A DNA stretch of 41,215 nucleotides from Phycisphaerae bacterium (GCA_002705085.1 PAHO01000034.1:1-41215); one strand, 5' to 3'. Shown: positions 23,555 to 33,505, counted from the first letter of the stretch. Notes: generated by a model from the sequence alone, not told the origin. Numbers and translations are program-made.

Positions 23555-24669
23555 AATTTTTCCTCCCGCCACTGATTCGACGCACGGTACGAGCTCGATT
23601 TTTGGGCAATTTTGTACTGCTCTTTGTTTTGCTTTTCCTGCTCGGGACCAGCATCGACACTCTGTTGACCTTCCATGAATATCTCGAAGTGACCTCAGGG
23701 GAGGGCATCCACCGCTTCGTTCAGGCTTTCGGTTTTGTGATCGATTTCCAACTTCCTCGCCTGTTCCAGTTGTATGCGTTGCTGTGGTCACCCGCGGTGG
23801 TGGGGGCCGCGGGCTTTACTTTTGTTCGGATGCAGCGCCACCGAGAGATCGTGGGCTTGCAAGCCGCCGGAGTATCACGTCGATCCTTGATGCGACCGAT
23901 TGCTGAAGGGACACTGATTTTGATCGTGCTTCAAGGGTTGAACCAAGAATTCATGGTTCCGAAGTTGGCGCCGCTGCTGGCCCGAACCCACGGTGACATT
24001 GGACAAGACGCCATCCGTGCTTTTGCCGTCCCGCCCACCCCAGATGGATCCGGTCGGCTCTGGTGTTCAGGTTCCTGTGATCCCATCCGTGGCACCATGG
24101 CCGATGTCTTGATCCTCGAACGAGACGACACGGGACGAACCATTCGTCGAATCGAAGCCGCCCATGCGGAGTGGGATGAGAATGGTCTTTGGAATTTGAA
24201 TGAAGGTTGGGCCATTGATTTGTCGGAACTGCCTCGTCCTCCTCAAACGGTCACATCCCTGAACACCGATTTGGACCCTACGGTTCTCTTGGCCCGGCAT
24301 CGATCACAATTTGCGTCCCTCTTTGGCTGGACTGATATATCCCGAACGCTGAAGCGGTTGGAATCAGGTGGTGAGGAAGTCCATCCGGTTCAAGATCGAT
24401 TCCGTCGGCAATATTCGGCCCACTTTTCAGCTTTGCTGGCGGGGATCTTGTTGCCTTTCTTGGCCTTGCCGGCTCTGCTTGGACCTCGTCCGGACGGCCT
24501 CATTCGTGCCGGTACACGTGCTATTGCTTTGGGGCTCGGAGGGTTTGTTCTCACCTGGGGTTCGATGTTGGCTGACATCCCAGGTTTTTCTCCTGAGATT
24601 GCGCCTTATCTGCCCACCCTATTGCTGTGTCCACTTGCGATTGGAGCTTGGCTGGGTATTCGCGGCTGA
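23551..24669 (+). CDS. LptF/LptG-family LPS export permease, second copy
   Basis: A 372-residue protein of typical LptG/LptF size. It has one helix near residues 18-35, two more around 65-85 and 105-125, a beta-rich periplasmic domain (about 140-285) and three C-terminal helices. RHREIVGLQAAGVSRRSL (95-112) is the cytoplasmic coupling loop that contacts the LptB ATPase in this family. The ATG overlaps the previous stop, so the two permeases are made together, as LptFG heterodimers require. The stop codon directly abuts the stop of the convergent TolC-type gene. No lptB is nearby. Confidence 0.85.
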   Translation: MKFFLPPLIRRTVRARFLGNFVLLFVLLFLLGTSIDTLLTFHEYLEVTSGEGIHRFVQAFGFVIDFQLPRLFQLYALLWSPAVVGAAGFTFVRMQRHREIVGLQAAGVSRRSLMRPIAEGTLILIVLQGLNQEFMVPKLAPLLARTHGDIGQDAIRAFAVPPTPDGSGRLWCSGSCDPIRGTMADVLILERDDTGRTIRRIEAAHAEWDENGLWNLNEGWAIDLSELPRPPQTVTSLNTDLDPTVLLARHRSQFASLFGWTDISRTLKRLESGGEEVHPVQDRFRRQYSAHFSALLAGILLPFLALPALLGPRPDGLIRAGTRAIALGLGGFVLTWGSMLADIPGFSPEIAPYLPTLLLCPLAIGAWLGIRG

Positions 24670-26277
24670 TCAGTTGTTCTGGCCAAAGTCGATGGCATCT
24701 CGGCCGAGCAGGCCGCCGCAGGCAACCGCCAGATCAATTCTCGCGGTTTCAAGATCGGTCAGTGCACTCACCATGCGATTCTGTGCTGCCGCCAAAGCTT
24801 CAGCAGCCTCCAGCACTTGTCGACTGGTCACGCTTCCGGCTTCAAACTGTCTTTGCTCACCACCAAGGGCCGCTTCGGTCACTTTGAGTTCTTCGCGGGC
24901 GGCTTTGATTCGTTCACCGGCGCTCTCATAGCGGTCAGCGGCATCGAGGACTTCACGCTCAATCTGTTCCAAGATGGAGACGCCAGTTCGAATCTCACGA
25001 AGTCGGGCCAACCTTGCGGACCGGGTTTGGGCTTCGGCTGCGAGATTGCCCAGAGGCATGGTGGCGTTGAACCCGACCGACCATTCACGGCCGTCGTTGA
25101 TGGATCGGAAGGCATCCTCAAAGTTGCTGCCAATGCTGGATCGACCCCAACCGGCCACAAAATCTACGGCCACCCGTTCGTTGTCTTGGGCGCCTTCCAG
25201 TTGCTCTTGCAAATTGGACAGCCGTCCTTGGTGCTGCGCGATCTCGGCCCGCTCCTTGTGTGCGAGGGCCACCAGAGCGCTTCGGTCCAAGGCTCGAACG
25301 GTGGGGTCCGGAAGGGTGTTTGGGGTCAAACCACCTTGTTGTCCTAGGGGGAGATCTGGACGCCGCATCGTGGCCCGCAACGCCCGTTCAGCATTGCGAT
25401 GGTTGACATCAGCGTTGAGCAGGGCCTCTTGGGCCGAACTCAAGCCACTCTTGGCCCGCAGGACTTCGAGTTCCGCCGAGGCTCCGGCACGGACCCTCCG
25501 TTCCGCTCGAGCGATTTGATCCTCCGCAAGGCGTACACGCTCTTGGGCTACGGCCAGGCCTTCACCGGCGGCGTACCACGTCCAGTACGACCGCTCAGCA
25601 TCGGCCAGCGTGTTGGTGATGGAGAGTCGGGTGCTCAAAACCGTGAGATCCAATTCGGTCCGGGCGATCCTGATGCCACGCTCAAAATTTTTCGTGCCCC
25701 GACCTTTGGTGAGTGGCGACCGATAGGTCACATCAAGTTGGGCCGCGTTGTAGGAAGACAAACTGAACGCTGCGTTGGTCGAGGACCGGAACCAAGGCAG
25801 CCGGACATCAAGGCTGTCACCAGAGCCCAGAGGCATGGTGACCCCGATCGAGGCGGAGGTGTTGTCATTTTGTGATCCCTGCGTGTCCTGTGCGGCAGGA
25901 CTGTTGTTGCTGCTTCGGTTGAACGATGCAGACAAGGCAGGATCTGAAATGGCGCGTGCCTCTTCGAGGCTGGCTTCAGCGGTGTCGATACTGAGCAGTT
26001 CGACTTGGATGTTCAGATTGTTCTTGAGGGCCGATGCGCGCACACTTCCCAAATCCAGTTCGACCGAAGCAGACTCGGTCGGCTGAGGGGAGGCGGTGGG
26101 TTCCAATTCGCGCAGCGATTCAAGATTGATTGTTGGTTGTTCCGGCAAGTCAACCGCCGGGATCAACGATGGGGCAGGCAGCGTGGCGGTCAGTGTGGTT
26201 GATTGTTGGCAGCCTCCGGCAAGAAATGGCGAAAGGCAGGAACAAGACCAAATGAACAGCTTGGTTGGTTTATTCAT
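24670..26277 (-). CDS. TolC-family outer-membrane efflux lipoprotein
   Basis: A 535-residue protein with a lipoprotein signal (lipobox LAGGC, Cys23) and two outer-membrane efflux (OEP) repeats made of long helices with a coiled-coil pattern (about 195-300 and 420-520). It would form the trimeric exit channel for the pump encoded upstream. Lipid modification is typical of RND/CusC-type channels and unusual for TolC proper. The ATG at 26277 overlaps the permease stop by 8 bases, and the gene is last in the macA-ATPase-permease-channel operon. Confidence 0.88.
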   Translation of the reverse strand: MNKPTKLFIWSCSCLSPFLAGGCQQSTTLTATLPAPSLIPAVDLPEQPTINLESLRELEPTASPQPTESASVELDLGSVRASALKNNLNIQVELLSIDTAEASLEEARAISDPALSASFNRSSNNSPAAQDTQGSQNDNTSASIGVTMPLGSGDSLDVRLPWFRSSTNAAFSLSSYNAAQLDVTYRSPLTKGRGTKNFERGIRIARTELDLTVLSTRLSITNTLADAERSYWTWYAAGEGLAVAQERVRLAEDQIARAERRVRAGASAELEVLRAKSGLSSAQEALLNADVNHRNAERALRATMRRPDLPLGQQGGLTPNTLPDPTVRALDRSALVALAHKERAEIAQHQGRLSNLQEQLEGAQDNERVAVDFVAGWGRSSIGSNFEDAFRSINDGREWSVGFNATMPLGNLAAEAQTRSARLARLREIRTGVSILEQIEREVLDAADRYESAGERIKAAREELKVTEAALGGEQRQFEAGSVTSRQVLEAAEALAAAQNRMVSALTDLETARIDLAVACGGLLGRDAIDFGQNN

Positions 26278-27511
26278 GACGCAGAGCCTCAATGGGGTCC
26301 AAACGGGCCGCTTTCATGGCGGGGAAGAAGCCGAAGATCACGCCGGTGCCAGCGCTGAACGCAACCGCCAACGCGACGGCCCAAGATGGAATACTTGCCG
26401 ATTGGAGTCCTTGCTCTGGGATGGTGAGCAAGAATGCCAGTCCTTGCCCCAAACCCAAGCCGATCAAGCCGCCAAGCAGTGACAGAACCACCGCTTCCAA
26501 CAGGAACTGAAGCATGATGGCGGAGGGTGTCGCGCCGACGGCTTTTCGCAGGCCAATCTCGCGCGTTCGTTCACTCACGGATACCAGCATGATGTTCATG
26601 ATGCCAATGCCACCAACCAACAAGCTGATGGCCACGATTCCCGCCGCGATAGCGGTGATCCCCGTTGCCAGCTTTCCGAATTGTTCGATGTATTGATCGA
26701 TGGCTTCGACACGAAAGGTGTCAGGGTCGTCGGGTCCCAGCTGTCGCATCGACCGCATGACATAGCGAACTTCTGCGGTGGCTTCGTCGACCAAATCGGG
26801 TGATTTGACTTGCCCCGTGACGTAGAAGAAAGACCACGGACTTTGCATACGACGGGCGGTAGAAAAGGGCACCCAGATTTCGGTTTGCTCTGGTTGGAAG
26901 CTCATCATCCCGGTGCGGTTGGTTTCAATCACGCCGACAATCAAGAAGCGGCGACCTTTGACCATGATGATTGAGCCGACGGGGTTCGGAGGGAGTTCCA
27001 ATTCAGCGATGGCATCATCGTTGACGATGGCCACCGGTTTGGCATCGGCTTCGTCTGCTTCCACAAAAGGGCGTCCCATGATGACCGGACGGTTCTCGAT
27101 GTCGTGCCAACTGGGCCAGATGCCCACCACATTGATGTTTGGGACTTCCTTTCGGCCATGAATAACCGTGGCCCGAAAGTCTGTGTTTGGGGTGAACTGT
27201 TCGAAAGAGGGACAGTTTTCGACCAAGCCCTCCAGTTCTCGCTCTTTGAGTTTGATCTCTCGCCAGGGATATCGGTTTTGCCCGGCCCGATCCGGTTGGT
27301 CGGGGAAGATAAAAACTTTGCTCGCCCCAAAGGATTCAAACTCACTCAATACTTGTTCTTTGAGCCCGGTAAGGGCGGCGATCACCGTGGAGACCGAGGC
27401 CACACCAATCATGATGCCCAAGGTGGTGAGGAATGATCGGAGCTTGTGCGCACGGATCTGCCGGATGGCCAAGAGAATGGTCTGCAGAATGAATCGAGGT
27501 GACAGATTCAT
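26270..27511 (-). CDS. MacB/FtsX-like ABC transporter permease
   Basis: A 413-residue permease with the MacB topology: one helix near the N-terminus (about 28-48), a large periplasmic MacB_PCD-like domain (50-280), and three C-terminal helices (about 285-310, 335-362, 375-398). The signature [22 protein letters not shown], the cytoplasmic coupling region, is present. In E. coli MacB the ATPase and permease are fused; here they are separate genes overlapping by an ATGA. With MacA-like and TolC-like partners it should extrude substrates such as lipopeptides or peptides from the periplasm. Confidence 0.9.
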   Translation of the reverse strand: MNLSPRFILQTILLAIRQIRAHKLRSFLTTLGIMIGVASVSTVIAALTGLKEQVLSEFESFGASKVFIFPDQPDRAGQNRYPWREIKLKERELEGLVENCPSFEQFTPNTDFRATVIHGRKEVPNINVVGIWPSWHDIENRPVIMGRPFVEADEADAKPVAIVNDDAIAELELPPNPVGSIIMVKGRRFLIVGVIETNRTGMMSFQPEQTEIWVPFSTARRMQSPWSFFYVTGQVKSPDLVDEATAEVRYVMRSMRQLGPDDPDTFRVEAIDQYIEQFGKLATGITAIAAGIVAISLLVGGIGIMNIMLVSVSERTREIGLRKAVGATPSAIMLQFLLEAVVLSLLGGLIGLGLGQGLAFLLTIPEQGLQSASIPSWAVALAVAFSAGTGVIFGFFPAMKAARLDPIEALRHE

Positions 27512-28194
27512 CGGCGGGGCTCCACGGATTCATCTGACTCGATCAATCCGTCGCGAAGCCGCACCACCCGAGTACACCACTCGGCAATCTCCGGCTCGTG
27601 GGTCACGATGACCACCGTTCGACCTTCGTCATGCAAGTCGGCAAACAGGCGCATGATTTCGTCGCTGGTTTTGGTGTCGAGGTTGCCGGTGGGTTCGTCG
27701 GCCAGAAGCAGGGCGGGGTCGGTCAACAAGGCTCGAGCGACAGCCACCCGTTGCTTTTGTCCTCCCGAAAGCTGATTTGGCCGGTGATCCATGCGATCCG
27801 CCAGGCCCACGCGTTCGAGGGCTCGGACCGCTCTGGCCCGCCGGTCACCGGGTTGCTTGGCGTACAGCAGGGGGAGTTCAACGTTGGCCAAGGCGGGGGT
27901 TCGGGGGAGCAGTTCAAACGACTGGAACACAAAGCCAATTTTTTCGTTCCGAACGCCCGCCAACTCATTTTCATCCATGCCGGAAACAAACTTGCCGTCG
28001 AGTTCGTAGGTCCCGGAGGTGGGACGGTCCAAGCATCCGAGGATGTTCATGAGGGTGCTCTTACCCGATCCTGAAGAACCCATGATGGCCACCATCTCGC
28101 CGCGTTCGATCGACAAGTCAACTCCGGCCAAGGCGCGGATGGTTTCAATACCGACCGTGAATTCACGGCGGAGGTTGGTGACGCGAATGATCAC
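27508..28194 (-). CDS. MacB/LolD-like ABC transporter ATPase
   Basis: A 228-residue ATPase with complete motifs: Walker [10 protein letters not shown] (39-47), Q-loop Gln91, signature LSGGQ (142-146), Walker B LLLADEP (162-168) and switch His199. The sequence class is that of MacB, LolD and FtsE ATPases. The start is GTG at 28194, overlapping the macA-like stop (GTGA); upstream in-frame sequence is antisense-like and unrelated to ABC proteins. It powers the permease encoded directly downstream. Confidence 0.93.
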   Translation of the reverse strand: MIIRVTNLRREFTVGIETIRALAGVDLSIERGEMVAIMGSSGSGKSTLMNILGCLDRPTSGTYELDGKFVSGMDENELAGVRNEKIGFVFQSFELLPRTPALANVELPLLYAKQPGDRRARAVRALERVGLADRMDHRPNQLSGGQKQRVAVARALLTDPALLLADEPTGNLDTKTSDEIMRLFADLHDEGRTVVIVTHEPEIAEWCTRVVRLRDGLIESDESVEPRR

Positions 28195-29516
28195 CAGCGG
28201 CGTCCCCGTCGACCGGGAGGTCCAGAACGTGTTGCGGCTTGGGATTCGGGTCTGGTCAGTGCCTCGGTTGAAATCACCACCGCATCGCCATCTTTCAAGG
28301 TTTCCAGCAGTTTGTAAGGCCCAGTGATGACTCGGTCCCCGGGAGCGATGCCAGACTCCACGATCCGGTGGGTGAGATCCGAGGGCCCCGGTCGCACAGC
28401 CACCGCCTTGGCGACCCCATCTTGTTCCACAAAGACCACCGGGCACCTTTTCTTCTTGTCGTCAACTTCAGCGGCGTCGTGGAGGGCCTCCGGCAACTCA
28501 TCAAGTGGTTTGGTCAGGACGGCTTGGTAGGGCACTTTCACGCCTCGGTGGGCGGCGATCTCGATTTCGGTGTTCGACAACAACCCCGAACGCAAGCGTC
28601 GACCTTGAAGTTCCAATTCAATTTCCGTGAGAAAGATGTTGTTCCCATCATCCGCCCGGGTTCGTTCCAGAGCCACTTGGGTCACGGTGCCAACGAAATC
28701 CTCGTCCTCATAGGCGTTCACAAAGACTTTTGCCGGCTTTTCTTCGCTGACTTTCGAGACGTCACTTTCAGGCACCTCGGCTTTCATCATCATGCGATTG
28801 AGGTCGGCCACCTTGAGCATGATGGTCCCTGGATTGTTCACTGAACCGGTGACCACTTCCCCTGGTTCGATCGCCACCATGATGATCGTGCCATCCATCG
28901 GGGCGGTCACTCGGGTGTTGTCGATCAAAGCTTCCAGTCGGCCCAGATCAGCGTCCGCACTGACCAAATTGGTCTCCGCACTCGAAACGGCAATGAGGGC
29001 CGTATCGACTGCGGTCTTGGTGTTGGCAAAGTTGCTCTCGGCTTGTTCGAGTTCGCGTTCACTCACATCACCTGATTCGAACAAAGCTCGAACCCGTTCA
29101 ACTTCGCGCTGGGAAAATTCCAGATCACGCCGACGGGCTTCCAGACTGGTTTCTTCTCGGTTCAATCCGTACTGCGTTCCTTCACGTCGTGCTTGGGCGG
29201 CCTTCAGGTCGGCTTGCAACTCCCGGTCTTCCAGCCGAACCAAAAGCTGCCCTTCGGTCACGGCATCCCCTTCATCGATGAGGACTTCGATGACTTTGGC
29301 AGAGACCTCCGCGGAGAGGGCGACTTGCAAAACGGGTTCGATCCATCCCGGGGCCGAGACGGATTCCACCAGATCTCCTTCCTCGGCCACTTCGACTCGG
29401 ACCTCGGTGGCGCTGTTGGTGCTTCCCAATCCGGAAATGCCCAGCTGTTCACCAAAGAACAGGAGGCCGAGACCGCCCAGAACGACCAAAATGATGGCAA
29501 TGATGGCAAGACGCAT
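28191..29516 (-). CDS. MacA/HlyD-type periplasmic adaptor protein
   Basis: A 441-residue membrane-fusion protein: one N-terminal membrane helix (3-24), a split biotinyl-lipoyl domain (around 60-100 and 205-235), a coiled-coil hairpin between the halves (105-200, rich in R, E and A), then beta-barrel and membrane-proximal domains. It links the inner-membrane MacB-like complex to the outer-membrane channel. The ATG at 29516 has GGAGG eight bases before it, better than the GTG at 29525. First gene of the export operon. Confidence 0.9.
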   Translation of the reverse strand: MRLAIIAIILVVLGGLGLLFFGEQLGISGLGSTNSATEVRVEVAEEGDLVESVSAPGWIEPVLQVALSAEVSAKVIEVLIDEGDAVTEGQLLVRLEDRELQADLKAAQARREGTQYGLNREETSLEARRRDLEFSQREVERVRALFESGDVSERELEQAESNFANTKTAVDTALIAVSSAETNLVSADADLGRLEALIDNTRVTAPMDGTIIMVAIEPGEVVTGSVNNPGTIMLKVADLNRMMMKAEVPESDVSKVSEEKPAKVFVNAYEDEDFVGTVTQVALERTRADDGNNIFLTEIELELQGRRLRSGLLSNTEIEIAAHRGVKVPYQAVLTKPLDELPEALHDAAEVDDKKKRCPVVFVEQDGVAKAVAVRPGPSDLTHRIVESGIAPGDRVITGPYKLLETLKDGDAVVISTEALTRPESQAATRSGPPGRRGRRW

Positions 29517-29546
29517 GAGAAACACCTCCGCAAAAGGTCAATCTTA

Positions 29547-29564
29547 CGCCATCCGATGGTGGCG
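29547..29564. repeat. Hairpin in the spacer between macA-like gene and sucC
   Basis: CGCCATC (29547-29553) pairs with GGTGGCG (29558-29564) around a CGAT loop, seven pairs with one G-T. It lies in the 107-bp divergent spacer and could be an operator or part of an mRNA leader. No T-run follows on either strand. Confidence 0.3.
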
Positions 29565-29592
29565 GGATCGAATCGTTGCCATCTACTCGCGG

Positions 29593-29598
29593 TAGAAT
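29593..29598 (+). promoter_or_regulatory. Candidate -10 element for sucC
   Basis: TAGAAT lies 25 bases before the sucC ATG. A leader of about 19 bases would include the AGGAG at 29613-29617, spaced 6 bases from the ATG. No good -35 is present at 16-18 bases. Confidence 0.35.
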
Positions 29599-29623
29599 CT
29601 CGATCTCACATCAGGAGCACCAC

Positions 29624-30820
29624 ATGAAGGTTCATGAGCATCAAGCCCGCGACATTCTTTCCGCTGCCGGCGTGCCCGTCCCCGAAGGCGCCGTTGCCAC
29701 AACCGTCGAAGAAGCGGTTGCGGCCGCCCAAGCGGTCTTTGCGGCCGGGGGGCAATTGGTCGTGATCAAGGCCCAAGTGCATGCCGGAGGCCGCGGGAAA
29801 GCTGGCTTCGTCAAGCTGGTGAAGACCAAGGAGGAAGCCCAGGAGGCCGCCCATTTCATGCTCAGCAACCGGATGGTGTCTCCCCAAACTGGAGCGGAGG
29901 GCCTTGAAGTCAAAAAGCTGCTGGTGGCTGAAGCCGTCGACATCGCCAAGGAGTACTACTTGGCGGTGACGCACGACCGGGCTCGACGTTGTGAGGTGCT
30001 CATCGCTTCGGCCGAAGGTGGTGTCGAAATCGAACAAGTGGCCGAAGACAATCCTGATGCCATTTTGAAGCATCCCATCGATCCTTTGCGTGGGTTGGAA
30101 GGTCACGAGGCCAGAACCTTGGCCTTCAAACTGGGCTTCCAAGGCAAACAGGTCAATCAAGCTGCGGCCATCATGTCGCGGTTGGTGAAATGCTTCCGGG
30201 ATCGCGATTGCAGTTTGGCCGAAATCAACCCTCTGGTGGTGACCCCCCCTTGCGAATCCCACCCCGATGGGCAGGTGCTGGCCATCGACGCGAAGTTCAA
30301 CTTCGATGACAACGCGCTCTTCCGGCAAAAGGCCATTGCGGCCATGTTTGATCCCACCGAAGAAGATCCGGCGGAGATCAGAGCTGGCGAGTTCGGCCTC
30401 TCCTATGTCAGTTTGGATGGGAACATTGGCTGTCTCGTCAATGGGGCAGGATTGGCCATGGGCACCATGGACATCATCGCTCTGCACGGTGGTATGCCGG
30501 CCAACTTCTTGGATGTTGGTGGAAGTGCGACTGAAGAAGCCGTGGCCGAAGCGTTTCGCATCATTCTTTCGGATGAGAAAGTGCAAGGCGTACTGGTCAA
30601 CATCTTTGGTGGGATCATGCAGTGCGACAAAATCGCCCGAGCCATCGTGGCCGCCGCGTCGGAAGTTGGATTCAGCGTGCCGCTGGTCGTCCGGCTCGAA
30701 GGCACGAACGTTGGCGCCGCTCGAGAAGTGCTCGAAGCGGCCAAGGCGAACATCCCGAACATGCAAGTGGCAACCGATCTTGAAGATGCTGCCGCCAAGG
30801 TGTGCGCGGCAGTGGCCTAA
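29624..30820 (+). CDS. sucC: Succinate-CoA ligase beta subunit (SucC)
   Basis: A 398-residue protein with the ATP-grasp domain first ([41 protein letters not shown]) and the CoA-ligase domain after about residue 245 ([39 protein letters not shown]). It pairs with SucD to interconvert succinyl-CoA and succinate with nucleotide phosphorylation. AGGAG lies 6 bases before the ATG. sucD, which nearly always follows, is absent; a HAD phosphatase gene begins 4 bases after the stop instead. Confidence 0.95.
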   Translation: MKVHEHQARDILSAAGVPVPEGAVATTVEEAVAAAQAVFAAGGQLVVIKAQVHAGGRGKAGFVKLVKTKEEAQEAAHFMLSNRMVSPQTGAEGLEVKKLLVAEAVDIAKEYYLAVTHDRARRCEVLIASAEGGVEIEQVAEDNPDAILKHPIDPLRGLEGHEARTLAFKLGFQGKQVNQAAAIMSRLVKCFRDRDCSLAEINPLVVTPPCESHPDGQVLAIDAKFNFDDNALFRQKAIAAMFDPTEEDPAEIRAGEFGLSYVSLDGNIGCLVNGAGLAMGTMDIIALHGGMPANFLDVGGSATEEAVAEAFRIILSDEKVQGVLVNIFGGIMQCDKIARAIVAAASEVGFSVPLVVRLEGTNVGAAREVLEAAKANIPNMQVATDLEDAAAKVCAAVA

Positions 30821-30824
30821 AGCG

Positions 30825-31511
30825 GTGCTGGTTCTCCTTGATATTGACGGCACGCTTCTTCGGACGCATGGTTTGGGACTTGAGGCCATGGCCGCGGCGG
30901 GGGCTGAAGTTTTTGGCGCTCCCTTCCCCACCGAGAAGGTTGATACCTCGGGTCGCTTGGACCACTTGATCTTCCGCGAGGTTTGTGCAGTTGCTGGATT
31001 TCCAGATGACGATGACCACATGGCTCGGTTTCGCAGCACGTATGTCCGTGAAATGCACGCACGCCTGAAAGCTGAACCGCAGCGCTTGGTCACCATGCCC
31101 GGCACGTTGGCCTTGGTCGACTTGTTGCACGATGACCCGAACGTTGAGGTTGGGGTTTTGACCGGCAACTGGGAAGAAACCGGCGTGGCAAAAATGGAGC
31201 AGGCGGGATTCGATACCAGCCGAATCTCCGTTCGCAGTTGGGGCGACGCAGGATTGCATCGACGCGACCTCGTCCCTCATGCCATGAAGCAGGCCCAACT
31301 CAAGCGGCCGGCCCTCAAGCCGTCCCAGGTGGTCGTGCTTGGCGATACCCCAAAAGATATTGATTGCGCCCACCACCACGGGTGCCGTTGTCTGGCCACG
31401 GCCACGGGGGCGTTTTCGGTTGAAGAACTGTCCGAGGCAGATGTGGTTTTTCCCGATCTTGCAGAATCTGAAACCGTCTTCAAATCCATTCTTGAGTTGG
31501 CAGGCATGTGA
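30825..31511 (+). CDS. HAD-superfamily hydrolase, phosphoglycolate phosphatase-like
   Basis: A 228-residue HAD hydrolase with a helical cap (about 16-85). Core motifs: LLDIDGTLL (D6, D8), LTGN (112-115), a lysine-containing stretch near 155-165, and GDTPKDIDCA (173-182). This is the phosphoglycolate phosphatase/beta-phosphoglucomutase subgroup; the true substrate is unknown. The start is GTG 30825, four bases after the sucC stop and directly before the first strand. It lies in a sucC-HAD-DUF418 run with overlapping or touching genes. Confidence 0.82.
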   Translation: MLVLLDIDGTLLRTHGLGLEAMAAAGAEVFGAPFPTEKVDTSGRLDHLIFREVCAVAGFPDDDDHMARFRSTYVREMHARLKAEPQRLVTMPGTLALVDLLHDDPNVEVGVLTGNWEETGVAKMEQAGFDTSRISVRSWGDAGLHRRDLVPHAMKQAQLKRPALKPSQVVVLGDTPKDIDCAHHHGCRCLATATGAFSVEELSEADVVFPDLAESETVFKSILELAGM

Positions 31512-32674
31512 GATATCCCGCTCCCGACCGCATTCGTGGCTTGGCGCTGCTGGGCATTCTGGTGGTGAATATCGGGTTCATGGTGGGACCGATCGGTTTG
31601 GTACTTGATCCCCCAAGCGTGCAGTCGACATTTGTAGATCGTCTTGGCTGGTGGGTGCTTCGAGTTGGGTTCGAAAGCAAATTCATGGCTTTGTTCGCCT
31701 TGTTGTTTGGCGCTTCGGTCATGTTGGCGGGTGACAATGTCAAGCGGCACGAAGCGAGAATGCTCAGGTTGTTTCCTATTGGGGTGGCGCATGGACTTTT
31801 CGTGTTCTTTGGTGACATCCTTCACGCGTATGCGGCATGGGGTTTCCCGCTCGCTCGCCTGCGCTTGGTGCGAGGGGGCCGGCTCTTGCTCCTCGGTGGG
31901 ATTGCGTTTTGTTGGTATCTGCTTGTGACCGCGACGGTTCACAGCTTTGAAGTAGAAGAATCGGTTTTCCCCACATCTGGTCCGGCTTGGTGGCGTTTGG
32001 CGAGTGCCTCAGCGGATCCGATTGATCCAGCATTCATCACGCTTGAGACCGAAGTCATTCGTACCGCGCCCTCGGTTGATTCCACCATCTTTCGCATGGT
32101 GGTCTTTGGCTACGTTGGCATCAAGGGAGTCTTTCAGACGGGTTGGCGCGTCTTTGCATTGTTCCTGCTGGGGTTGTGGTTGACCCGTCGGGGATTGTGG
32201 GATGCCCCTGATCGATTTCGACTTCTTTGTCTTGGGATCCCGATTGGTTTGCTTCTTGAGGTCTTTGCGATATGGGGCATGAGTTCGGGAGCGCCCTATG
32301 CCATAGGGACCACTGTGAGCCATGAGTTGGGTTCTGTGTTCTTGTCACTGGGCCTCTTCGTGACCTTGGCCCATTGGCGCGGCAGGGGTGGTTGGTTTGC
32401 CCGGCATGTTCAAGCCGGTGGTCGCATGGCCCTCACGGTGTATCTCACGCAATCCGCTTTGATGTTCATCCTCGCGCACAGCGGATACTGGGGAGAGATC
32501 GGTCGTTGGACCTCTTTTGGGTTGGCGTTGGTGATTTGGTTGGGCTGTATCTTTCTTTCAGAACGATGGTTGCGGCGTTATCCGACCGGTCCCGTTGAGC
32601 ATCTTTGGCGACGTTGGGCTGACGGCAGTTGTGGACAACATGCCTCAGTCACCAAGGATGCTTCTCCAACATAA
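31508..32674 (+). CDS. DUF418 (YeiB-like) membrane protein
   Basis: A 388-residue multi-pass membrane protein with about nine or ten hydrophobic segments. The opening DRIRGLALLGILVVNIGFM and the C-terminal AGGRMALTVYLTQS followed by membrane helices are typical of DUF418/YeiB proteins, whose function is not settled. The fold relates to acyltransferase-3-like membrane proteins. The GTG start at 31508 overlaps the HAD stop (GTGA), so the two are translationally coupled. Confidence 0.82.
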   Translation: MRYPAPDRIRGLALLGILVVNIGFMVGPIGLVLDPPSVQSTFVDRLGWWVLRVGFESKFMALFALLFGASVMLAGDNVKRHEARMLRLFPIGVAHGLFVFFGDILHAYAAWGFPLARLRLVRGGRLLLLGGIAFCWYLLVTATVHSFEVEESVFPTSGPAWWRLASASADPIDPAFITLETEVIRTAPSVDSTIFRMVVFGYVGIKGVFQTGWRVFALFLLGLWLTRRGLWDAPDRFRLLCLGIPIGLLLEVFAIWGMSSGAPYAIGTTVSHELGSVFLSLGLFVTLAHWRGRGGWFARHVQAGGRMALTVYLTQSALMFILAHSGYWGEIGRWTSFGLALVIWLGCIFLSERWLRRYPTGPVEHLWRRWADGSCGQHASVTKDASPT

Positions 32675-32720
32675 ATTTCCACCTTCTCGCAGGACGTGAG
32701 AATGAGGAGCAGACGCCAGC

Positions 32721-33458
32721 ATGGACGCACCAGAATCCGGTTACTCGACCATTTGCGATGACTTCTATGTCAATGCTCGCTTGGATTTGCGTGTGAAACA
32801 GGCTCCAGATGACCGCACGGTCATGGACTTTTTTGAACGCATGCGTCGGGTGGCTCCCAGCTTTACCGGGGTCAAGCGAATTGATTCTGAGTGGATCTTG
32901 GAAGCCCCTCTTGGCGACCAACGCATGGAGTGGATTGCGGTGGGGCCCGGGGCCGTTCGCTGTGGAGCCGTCAACCCCATTCGAGTTTCCGCAGCGTACG
33001 AGTTGGCCACCAATGTTCTTGAAGCACTTCCTGGGTACTTCGGTATTGGTGCTTTGGATGTCGTGAGCTTGGAGCTGACCTTCGGCTTCGATTTGGATAC
33101 CGACCACGACCATTATGAAGCCGTCCATGACACCCTTTTGGGGGGGTCGAGGTTGGCCGGACTGATGCGCTGCGATGAGGAGCGGGTGGTTGAGATGCAG
33201 CCGATGTTGGCCTGGAGTCTGGATCACAGTGCTCATTTGCAGGCTCAGGTTGAAGTGCGACCACGTGGCAAAGGAAGAGGCTTGGGCAACGTTGAGAGTT
33301 GCAGCGTGTATTCAACGGTGAAACGCACGGGGCCGGTCGAACGGTTTGAAGATCCCGGAGTGTTGGTCCATGAATTGGCCGGCCGAGTGGAAGCCTTGGC
33401 CTCTGACCGAGTGATTCCAGAAATTGTGATGCCCCTGCGGGCCCGCTTTTTGATCTGA
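32721..33458 (+). CDS. Conserved-looking protein of unknown function
   Basis: I do not recognise this 245-residue soluble protein. It has no signal peptide or membrane helix. The sequence alternates strands and helices with several well-formed amphipathic strands (RMEWIAVG, ALDVVSLELTFGFDLD, HLQAQVEVRPR) and an acidic-histidine patch DLDTDHDHYEAVHD (120-133) that might bind metal. AGGAG (32705-32709) lies 11 bases before the ATG. It follows the DUF418 gene by 46 bp on the same strand and may belong to that unit. Codon use resembles neighbouring genes. Confidence 0.65.
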   Translation: MDAPESGYSTICDDFYVNARLDLRVKQAPDDRTVMDFFERMRRVAPSFTGVKRIDSEWILEAPLGDQRMEWIAVGPGAVRCGAVNPIRVSAAYELATNVLEALPGYFGIGALDVVSLELTFGFDLDTDHDHYEAVHDTLLGGSRLAGLMRCDEERVVEMQPMLAWSLDHSAHLQAQVEVRPRGKGRGLGNVESCSVYSTVKRTGPVERFEDPGVLVHELAGRVEALASDRVIPEIVMPLRARFLI

Positions 33459-33486
33459 TCCCCAGAACCTGAACGACAAGTTTTGC

Positions 33487-33505
33487 CCGTTCACTTTGTG
33501 AATGG
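33487..33505. terminator. Hairpin between two convergent genes
   Basis: CCGTTCAC (33487-33494) pairs with GTGAATGG (33498-33505) around a TTT loop: eight pairs including one G-T. It lies in the 96-bp gap between the convergent unknown gene and the Gfo/Idh/MocA-like gene. TTTT stands before it on the plus strand, not after, so termination is uncertain. Confidence 0.35.

Noticed and set aside
29606-31168. A 520-codon open frame antisense to sucC and the HAD gene
   Set aside because: It is the mirror of well-supported genes, has no recognisable domain, is rich in His, Arg and Gly as expected of a GC-driven shadow frame, and has no start signal.
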